Shown: piece by piece, positions 57,329-64,000 of the stretch | Layout of the letters: the number at the start of each line of letters is the position of its first letter | Numbering within the stretch: the stretch's first letter is position 1 | Assembly (NCBI GenBank): GCA_958450365.1 | Contig: CAUEEP010000737.1 | Location: 3,213,501-3,277,500 of the forward strand | DNA: 64,000 nucleotides | Direction: 5' to 3' | Origin: Mesorhabditis belari | Taxonomy: Eukaryota > Nematoda > Chromadorea > Rhabditida > Rhabditidae | Made by a program: the position numbers and the translations under genes | Notes under the pieces: model-generated | The model's input: only the letters and a program-made list of their open reading frames with translations | Database searches by the model: none | Told to the model about the DNA's origin: nothing

Positions 57329-57856
57329 ACAAAAGGACTTGAAAATGTGAAATATCTTAAAGCTTGGTTTCATTTTTATCGTGATGAATTTTTCATTTAC
57401 GGGGTCATGTAATCAGAAAAATCTCCAAAGAAGTCAAAAAGTTGTGACGCCAAAAAACGACTTTGACACCAATACCACCACCTTGACCCACTTAGGCTTT
57501 TTCAGAAATTTGAGTTGAAATGGGGGACTTTTTTGAACACCCTGTATGGAACAGAGGTGATTTATCTTTTTGGCTTTGACACCAAGAAACGTTGTTGCTG
57601 GCAAAGTGCCTAAAAAGGACCGGCTTTAGGCCGAATTACACTTGGAAAAAGACGCTTTTGACTGTTCACGTTTACACCTTAAAAAATCTGCAAAATAGCC
57701 AAGCTAATAAAAGCTTGTCAAATAGCTGTGCAACAAAACTTGCGGACACTTGCATTTTATTTAGTCTTTTTAGAACTTGCTAAGTGTAAAAGCTAGTTTT
57801 TTCTTAAAAATTTTGTTCCATCAGCTGGGAAACGCTTCTAAATTTTGCTTTTTTAG
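57329..57856. other. SL1 flank and unassigned DNA
   Basis: SL1 3' flank to about 57400, then AT-rich sequence with no supported exon. It includes ATTTACGGGGTCATGTAATC, shared in reverse with 51555. Confidence 0.4.
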
Positions 57857-58675
57857 GAAACACGACGAACTCTTGCCACGACTGGTCAACAAATCCACAA
57901 TGTGACCGAATTTGTGCTTCCCTCCATCATTCAAAAGGGCTCATACAACAAGAGATTCTGGGGACAAGTGAGTTGTTTGATTGTTGCAAAGTTTTTGGGT
58001 TCATTATTTACTTGTGAGGGTTTAACTGTTACAATCATCTTAAATTTTTTTTGAGGTGCTCTCTCTACAATTGAGGAGAAACGAACCACTCGGTGGTGGA
58101 TCTATCCCCGAAAAGGAGTAATCTGAAGCGGTCAAAGTTTGGCTCTCCTGGAAAGTTTTCGCAGTTTTACTTGGTGGGTTTTTTCGTGCTCCTGTATCTA
58201 AATTTATTAACTTTAGCCATCAAGTTCATGATGATCGCGTGCAGTATGTTTGGCATTTGCGTCGGCTGCATTATCATGATTTATTGGTGAGCACTTTACA
58301 TCTGTATCATTGTTTAAGCTCACCTTTTTACTCTGATGATGATGCAAAAGAAGGAAAAGGAAATGGAGCAACTGCGTGAATCAGTGCTGGCTCACAAGAG
58401 AAGAGGTACATTTTTGTTTAGATAAGAAAAGAGAATCTGTCTAAGGGAGGTTTTATTATTTGCCTAGAGTAACACAATATAATCATTCTTTTTCAATTTA
58501 CCCATTTTTAGACTCCAAGAGCGTGCTCGTTCTCAATCTTACGCTGGATCGTCTCCACCCGAGTCTTCCCCATCTGCAAGACAATCGTCGAAGTCGTCAC
58601 GTCGTTCATCCCACCGCCGTTCATCTCGCCAGGTCTAGATTATTGCCTTCGCGGTCATCTATTCATCACACAAGG
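57857..58675 (+). CDS. small uncharacterised gene, exons partly resolved
   Basis: Exon 57857-57967 has a TTTTAG acceptor and a GTGAGT donor, and reads ETRRTLATTGQQIHNV then TEFVLPSIIQKG and FWGQ. Downstream exon-like segments lie at about 58056-58108, 58203-58288, 58350-58405 and 58511-58675. Two readings compete. One gives a hydrophobic stretch (FYLVGFFVLLYLNLL, then FMMIACSMFGICVGCIIMIY), a charged KEKEMEQLRESVL helix and a serine/arginine-rich end with a stop at 58639 (single-pass membrane protein). The other obeys splice phases better (HDDRVQYVWHLRRL, DSKSVLVLNLTLDRL) and continues past a GTGAGC donor. Family not recognised. Pieces of its first exon are duplicated near 51.5-52.0 kb. Confidence 0.45.
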
Positions 58676-59273
58676 TGAGCATTACTTTTTATAGTGTTTG
58701 TCAAGTAAATTCCCGAAAATTGATTAATTACAGCGTATTTCAACGAAATTTTATTTAATTGACAAGTACCTTCCTTTTAAACAAGTCTTTAGCTTATATA
58801 ATCTATTTCAAGTTCTACATTTCTAACTTTAGATTTTCGAGAAGCGATGTCCGGTTTTTGTAGCTTTTCGAAGGACTCTCGCCTTTTGATGTCTCTTCTC
58901 TGTCGTCACGTAGTCATTCAATGCAATGACTTCACCAAAAATGTGCTCGATATTTGTGTCCTCTACATTCTGCCTTGTCGAATAAACCTTTGTTCTAAAT
59001 TTTTCGGGGTTTTGTGCTTTGTATAGCTTTAGTTGTTATGAAAAGATGAAAGATCGAGTGGTTGAAAGTTAAAAAAGATGGAAAATCTAATTGGCTTCGC
59101 TGATCGGCGCTGAGTTGGACCTGAAAACGTTGTTCTTTAAAGACCCGGGATTCGCGATGAAGGTGGTGATGAAAATCGGATTTAAAATTCCCCAAAACTC
59201 ACACTTTGGGCTGGTCCGGGAATCAAAGGAGTTTCATACTTTAAAAGAAATTTTCCCAAAAAAGCAAAAAGTC
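58676..59273. other. no supported gene
   Basis: AT-rich. No exon, repeat or RNA could be supported apart from the tRNA that follows. Confidence 0.4.
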
Positions 59274-59345
59274 GGGCCAGTCCGGGGATTGAACCCGGGA
59301 CCTCTCGCACCCTAAGCGAGAATCATACCACTAGACCAACTGGCC
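59274..59345 (-). tRNA. tRNA-Pro (anticodon AGG)
   Basis: 72 nt on the minus strand: GGCCAGTTGGTCTAGTGGTA, anticodon arm CTCGC-TTAGGGT-GCGAG, T-arm CCGGGTTCAATCCCCGG and acceptor ending CTGGCCC. Acceptor stem GGCCAGT/ACTGGCC pairs fully. A and B boxes are intact, so it should be expressed by pol III. Confidence 0.95.
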
Positions 59346-59755
59346 GTGAGAGGAGTGACTAAGATTGGGGTAATGTTTTGAGCGCTTCGCATTGCCTGCG
59401 GCTAAAAGCCGGTTTTGATGTGAAGGGTTTGTCGATCGAAGAAAGAGAGACATTACATAAAAAGGCACGGTTGGAAGAAAAGACTTTGAGCGTTATTGTT
59501 AGAGTTCACTTTGAGCAAATTTACAAACCCGATTGAATACGTCAAAAACTCAGCGAATTTATGTTTAGTATCAACCTTGAAGATGAATCTTGAAGATCAA
59601 ACTTTATACTCAAAACCTTTCCGTCACCCAATTGCCTTTTTTCAAGTTTTCAAAATGGAATCAAAGAAAAAGGCGAGACTAGGCTGGTCCTTCAGCCCAG
59701 TAGGGTCTAATTGATTTCAGTAAAATTTTAAATTTCTTAAGAAAAACAAAACTAT
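59346..59755. other. spacer between the two tRNA-Pro genes
   Basis: Protein-like but unsupported readings in several frames. The flanks of the two tRNAs share short words (AAGAGAGACATT / AAAAGAGACATT), suggesting a tandem duplication of a tRNA-Pro unit. Confidence 0.4.
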
Positions 59756-59827
59756 GGGCTAGTCCGGGGATTGAACCCGGGACCTCTCGCACCCAAAGCG
59801 AGAATCATGCCACTAGACCAACCAGCC
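59756..59827 (-). tRNA. tRNA-Pro (anticodon TGG)
   Basis: 72 nt on the minus strand: GGCTGGTTGGTCTAGTGGCA, anticodon arm CTCGC-TTTGGGT-GCGAG, T-arm CCGGGTTCAATCCCCGG, acceptor ending CTAGCCC. It differs from the AGG isoacceptor at a few positions. The acceptor stem GGCTGGT/ACTAGCC has one G-U pair. Confidence 0.95.
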
Positions 59828-60186
59828 GTGGAAGATCTCGCTAAAATTTGGCTGATGATGGTTGCTTGGGGGAAAGCCGGTTCTGATAAGCCAGTTCTGA
59901 AAGAGGATAGTCGATCGGTGAAAAAGAGACATTCCAAAAAAGTGAAAGTGAAGTTTGTCAACGATTTAATTAAGTTTGAAGTTTATCTTTAGCATTGCAA
60001 GTCACTTTATTTCCTAAACCTAGAATTTGTCCAAGATTTCTGAAGTTTCCCTTTTCCATTCCGAAAATTTGCTCTTTGAGGTTATTAAAAGTGTCTAATG
60101 GTCATTGTGATAACGAGTGGAAATCAAAAAAATCGAACCACAATCAAAGGAAACGTTTTTTTGTTTTTTTGTTTTTTAAAACAACC
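59828..60186. other. probable upstream region of the protease-like gene
   Basis: No exon was found. A T-rich tract (TTTTTTTGTTTTTTTGTTTT) precedes the ATG. Confidence 0.4.
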
Positions 60187-63100
60187 ATGCAAGCTATATT
60201 TGTATTTCTTTTCGCATTTCTTCTTGGAAAATCGTTTGCTTAGTGAGTTGAAGAAATGATTTCAAAAATTGTTTGAACAAATTGCTGAACATTCAGTGTT
60301 TACACGACTCCCATCTACAATGCAACTCGCGATCCGGCGATTATCGTGAAAATCGGCTCACCGAGTGAGAGCTTGCTGTACTTTATGTTCCGAAAAACGG
60401 AAACACACTCATTCTGGCGCACTTATCATTTGATTTACATTTACAAGAAGTGCTGCTTAGTTTACACTTTTCTTCCAAGTATACTTTGTGCTTAAAAAGT
60501 CAACTTTTGAAAACACTATATTTCTGGCGCACTTAAGTTTAGTGTTACGAGAAACAGGCTACAAATGAGTAAACCAGAAAGGAGATGTTTCTATTTCGAG
60601 TAGATCCTGGCAAACAAGTAGGTGCGCCAGAAAGGGTGCGTTTCCTATTTCTGAGGACAAGAACAAGAACATAAACCTGCTTTTTTTCGATTTTTCTACA
60701 TTCAGCTCAAACGGTTTACTGCAATTATCTGGATGTTGATTACTATGGAATGATCATCATTGATGGATACAATCCCTCGTAATTTTCTCGGCTCTGAAAA
60801 TTGAGTTAATGTCATTTTTAGAAAATCCATTACGGCCAAGAATATCTCCGTGACTTCGGATCAAGAATTTACAATTTTCAGGTAGGAACTTCAACTTGGA
60901 ATAGGAATTAGCAATTGGATTAACAACTAATAGGTTGATACATAAGTGTTTTCGTTTTTTTCGTACTTCTGTTAAAAAGTAACAAATTCACGAATTAATC
61001 TATAGTTTGCTCTATAAAAAAAGTGTTTTTTTGTTCAATTTGCATCTTTTTAAATGAATTTCGGTTCACTTTCAAGCAAATTCGAGAGTGAAAAACGCCT
61101 TTTTCGTAAAAATCTATAAAAAACTCTACGGAAAAATTGGCTGAATGAATTTCTCTGAAATTTTGGCGAAATATCAAACGTTTTTTTTTTCTCTATCTTT
61201 TATCTATTGACACGAAGATAGGTTTTCTTTAGCTAAGGTGTCTAAACCGCATCATCGAGTTAGCCCTTTTTGACTACCCGACTTCATACTCTCAAGAAAA
61301 TCCAGGCATTAAATATTTTTAAACCCGTTTTAATGTCATTTTGCAGAAAAATAATTGCTTTTTCTAATGAAATCAACCGTAGTTTAATTCGTGCATTTGT
61401 TGGCTTGAAACGGCAGACGAAAAGGAACAAAAACACTTATGCATCAACCTAATATAAATAAAAAAAGACTATGCAATATCGAAATCAATCAACCTTGTCT
61501 ACTTCCTTCAGTTACTACAGAGTGTCGCAAAAGTATCCGGACAACTTTTTGGAAAACTTGTTTTCGCACGCTTAATTTATTTCAAAATGTCAAGTGTTAT
61601 GTAGAGGATTGTAGCCCTTAATATTGGCTACATTTCTCTACTAAAAACTTGCCAATCAGGTGTGTACAGCTCATTTCACAAGTCCTTGAATGAGTAGTCG
61701 ATCCTTATGCTGCGCGGTGAGACTAGTGCTCATTCAAGGACTTGTGAAATGAGCTGTACACACCTGATTGGGAAGTTTTTAGTAGAGAAATGTAGCCAAG
61801 AAAGGGCAACACTCTACAAAAACCTTGACATTTTGGGAATTAAAGGGGGGAAAACAAGTTTTCCAAAAAGTTGTCCGGATACTTTTGAGACCTTATACTA
61901 TTAGTTTTGAATTTCCCAGAGACACCGTTTACATTGCAAATGTGCCGATGCCAAACTATGAGTTCCAAGTTTTCAACGGACCACAATCCGATTTCATCAA
62001 GAAGAGAATGTTCTGGGGAAATTGCAATCTCTTCATGGGAAGGAATACAAATGTGAGCCTAGGTCTAAGCATACCGTAAATACTCTAATCGAACTCCCCC
62101 TACAACCACTTCTAGCTTCTTTTTAGCCATTTTTTTGCTCAGTCCCTAGATTTTCCCAACTGCACTTTTGGCACCAAAAAAATACTAGATTTCAAGAGCT
62201 ATCGTTTGGCACTCAAGCCAACACTGTAGCATAAAGCAGCACGGAGAACGACCCGTTCAAAGTTAGGCCTGACTGTACACCTATCATTATGGCGTTCTAG
62301 TATTACGGTAACTTGTTTCTAGTACTAACTTTGCCAGGCTTGGCTTTGATAAAAGCTTTAGCGAAAGTTCTCCAACCTGTTTTCCTTTACAGGGAACAAT
62401 GGTGGACCCAGTGCGAGAGTTGCAAAAGTACCTTGATGAGCCGATTCTCACCTACTACATACAGAACTTGTAAGTTGCTAATGTCTTCATTCAAAGCTTT
62501 CTCTAGTACTGGAGACGATGTGATGGGCCAAATGACTCTCGGAGCCATCGATTCGGAACACTGTGAAAACTATAAATGGTATCAAACGTATGGAGGCGGA
62601 TCCTTTTGGAACGTGCACTTTACCGGGTATTCTTTAAGCATTTAAAACAATTCTATATTCTAGGAAACTTCAAAAACAGAAACACAACTTCATTTTCTTA
62701 GAAAGACTTCAAAAGATTCTACTTAATTGTTTTCAGAGCCAAAGTCGGCAACAAGACGATCAATCAAGCCGGTTATGGTGCACTGTACTTGACAGATGGA
62801 ACTCACAACGCTCCAACCGCTGTACTTCAAGCTCTTGTTGCTGCAGGGAATCTCAGCTGGTGTCCAGTGCATCAACAAGTGCAGAATAGATATTCATTTA
62901 TGCATTCGAAACAAATCTCCCATATTTTCTACCATAACTAACAAATCTACCATATTTTCCCCAATAGTAGCACCCGACCGAGCCGAGTTTGATGACTATT
63001 TTACCGTTTCTAAGCTTTCACAGAAGCTCAACACTCTAATCCCCGGCAAGATCTCATTGTCAGCTACATTTTCCGACCCCAGGGGCCTAGAAGAGGAAGG

Positions 63101-64000
63101 GCCTGCGGTCTATCCCGTCCGATCTGCCAAGTTAAGCAACGTCGGCGCGGGATAGACGCGGGATAGACGTCGTCGTGGGTTCGACTTTTGTGGGTTCCCC
63201 TGCGAGCGCCCCAGCCCGGCCATCGGAGTATCATCGGCTACGACACACTTACACTAAACACTAAACTACACTTCTGCCTCAGTACCCCGCACGGCCTCCC
63301 TGCTCTCTTCCGGCATCGAGGGATCAAGCAAGGCCGAGAGGCGATCTAATCACGGGACATCAGGATGCCATATGGACAACAATCAAGATAGCATAGCATA
63401 GCATAGCATGGATGGCAATAGCAAGGGATAGAGAAATGTGGAAGCAGGAGAAATGTGGAAGCAGGCTGCGCAAATAGGAACACCTGAATGCGAAGACAGA
63501 TCAAAAAAAAAATTTTTTGACCCCACATCGATGGGTTCTGAGAAGCGGTTCTCGAGATTTCGAGGAGTTTAGACAAAGCTTTGGAGGCACTACTATTAGG
63601 GAAAACAGAGTACAGAATAGATCTTCATTTATGCATTTGAAACTAAGATAGTATCTAAGAGTCAATGAGAGTTTCTATAAGTTTGGTGCTTTCAGTTGAA
63701 TACTTGAATATCAAATTACTTCTTGGCATATAGCATTACCAAAACTCTTTTCCAGTACTGCTTCCCTTGCTCACAAACCGCCAAAATGCCTTCACTTACA
63801 TTCTACATTGAGGGTGATCCGGTTGAGCTTCAGTGGTACGATTACATGGTAAATGAAGGAAATAAAAGATAATTTAAATGATAATTATAATTGAATCTTT
63901 TCAGGAACCAATCGACGATGATTGCTATTTAATCATGGACGATGAAAATCCTCTCCCATTCATCTATACAATTCAATATTATTTCCAAAGATATTTCTGC
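60187..64000 (+). CDS. pepsin-like (A1) aspartic protease homologue, probably inactive; runs off window
   Basis: Starts with a signal peptide, MQAIFVFLFAFLLGKSFA. Exons: 60187-60242, from 60297 (end unclear), 60706-60778, 60822-60881, 61920-62052, 62393-62469, 62507-62626, 62737-62878, 63756-63848, 63905 onward. The fold pattern of A1 peptidases is visible: IVKIGSPSESLLYF for the N-terminal strand, GTMVDPVRELQKYLDEPILT, GQMTLGAIDSEHC, SFWNVHFTG, TDGTHNAPTAVLQALV and MPSLTFYIEG. The DTGS motif expected after SPSESLLYF is not found, although the end of that exon is obscured by repeat sequence. The second motif reads TDGTHN instead of DTGTS, so proteolysis is doubtful. Each large intron carries a MITE. 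Fragments of the 3' part lie inverted at 35794-36704. Confidence 0.75.
60390..60650. mobile_element. probable MITE in the protease-like gene
   Basis: CGGAAACACACTCATTCTGG near the left and CCAGAAAGGGTGCGTTTCCT near the right are inverted. They resemble the AACGCAACCTTTCTGG words at 17.7-18.7 kb. The insertion blurs the end of protease exon 2. Confidence 0.5.
60930..61452. mobile_element. mariner-type MITE, second copy
   Basis: Nearly identical throughout to 14102-14617, with ends ATAGGTTGATACATAAGTGT and ACACTTATGCATCAACCTAA and TA flanks. It lies in the intron after the KSITAKN exon of the protease-like gene. Confidence 0.88.
61518..61893. mobile_element. palindromic Tc1-type MITE, about 375 bp
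   Basis: CAGAGTGTCGCAAAAGTATC with CCGGACAACTTTTTGGAAAA at the left is mirrored at the right (TTTTCCAAAAAGTTGTCCGG, ATACTTTTGAGAC). Almost the whole element is one hairpin, including TAGTAGAGAAATGTAGCC / GGCTACATTTCTCTACTA and CACAAGTCCTTGAATGAG with its complement. Confidence 0.8.
62074..62308. mobile_element. MITE, TACCGTAAATACT family
   Basis: Ends TACCGTAAATACTCTAATCG and TCTAGTATTACGGTA with TA flanks; related to 41919-42380. Located in the intron before the GTMVDPVREL exon. Confidence 0.7.
62950..63610. mobile_element. MITE, TACCGT family, split by a SINE
   Basis: Left end TACCATATTTTCCCCAATAG, right end CTATTAGGGAAAACAGAGTA. The interior matches 19422-19640 (CTCAACACTCTAATCCCCGG; CGAGATTTCGAGGAGTTTAG) on both sides of the 438-bp insert at 63081-63518. 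It sits in the last-but-one intron seen of the protease-like gene. Confidence 0.8.
63081..63518 (+). mobile_element. 5S rRNA-derived SINE, full length
   Basis: Inserted in the MITE with a 6-bp target duplication GACCCC (63075-63080 and 63519-63524). The head contains 5S sequence (CCCGTCCGATCTGCCAAGTT followed by AAGCAACGT). A GC-rich body with a possible B-box (GTGGGTTCGACTTTT), a short ATAGC array (about 63389-63408) and an A-rich tail ending at the duplication follow. No coding capacity. Structure and target duplication fit a retroposed 5S-headed SINE. Confidence 0.7.

Noticed and set aside
63115..63146. A fourth 5S rRNA gene
   Set aside because: Only about 30 nt of 5S-like sequence is present, inside an element with a target duplication and A-rich tail, so it is the head of a SINE.

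Overview
This window is nuclear DNA from a nematode, most likely a rhabditid-type worm. The best evidence is a set of 13 near-identical SL1 spliced-leader RNA genes. Each carries the canonical 22-nt SL1 leader, a splice donor, three stem-loops and an Sm site. They occur with 5S rRNA genes in the divergent SL1/5S pairing known from Caenorhabditis. The genes have short AT-rich introns, and one candidate trans-splice acceptor is visible just upstream of a start codon. Nothing looks bacterial, and most long open frames are low-complexity repeats or shadows of exons.

Layout. 1-11 kb is gene-poor: minisatellites, two truncated LINE 3' ends, a hAT-type MITE with an 8-bp target duplication, a MITE with TACCGT-type ends, and a stray copy of an aminoacylase intron/exon piece. 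11.0-16.6 kb (+) is an intact 15-exon aminoacylase-1 gene (copy A). 17-20 kb holds SINE-like and MITE repeats and two exons of a secreted cysteine-rich protein (-). 20.4-31.5 kb is a patchwork of SL1 modules, one complete 5S gene, a truncated SMARCAD1/Fun30-type SNF2 gene (-) and a large triplet-repeat array. 32.2-36.7 kb holds a dead Tc1 element, a large fold-back MITE and a MITE-bounded block carrying rearranged aspartic-protease gene fragments. 38.0-44.5 kb (+) is a bestrophin chloride-channel gene. 46.1-50.9 kb (-) is a second intact aminoacylase-1 gene (copy B) with the same 15-exon structure. 51.6-57.3 kb is a second SL1/5S patchwork around a second truncated SNF2 copy (+), with a divergent SL-RNA-like locus. 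57.9-58.6 kb has a small uncharacterised gene. 59.3-59.8 kb has two tRNA-Pro genes. From 60.2 kb to the edge (+) runs a pepsin-like aspartic protease homologue whose catalytic motifs look degenerate; its introns are packed with MITEs and a 5S-derived SINE.

How the pieces relate. The aminoacylase and SNF2 genes both occur twice, each pair in opposite orientation, so an old rearranged inverted duplication underlies much of the window. Both SNF2 copies end at the same codon, where they join an SL1 module, and further short SNF2 pieces lie beside other SL1 modules. The SL1/5S units have therefore moved as dispersed, often inverted modules carrying host sequence instead of staying in a tandem array. 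The two aminoacylase paralogues act as natural controls: each shows the empty site for an insertion in the other.

Confidence is high for the aminoacylases, bestrophin core, SL1, 5S and tRNA-Pro genes. It is moderate for the protease homologue and mobile elements, and low for small exon-like readings.
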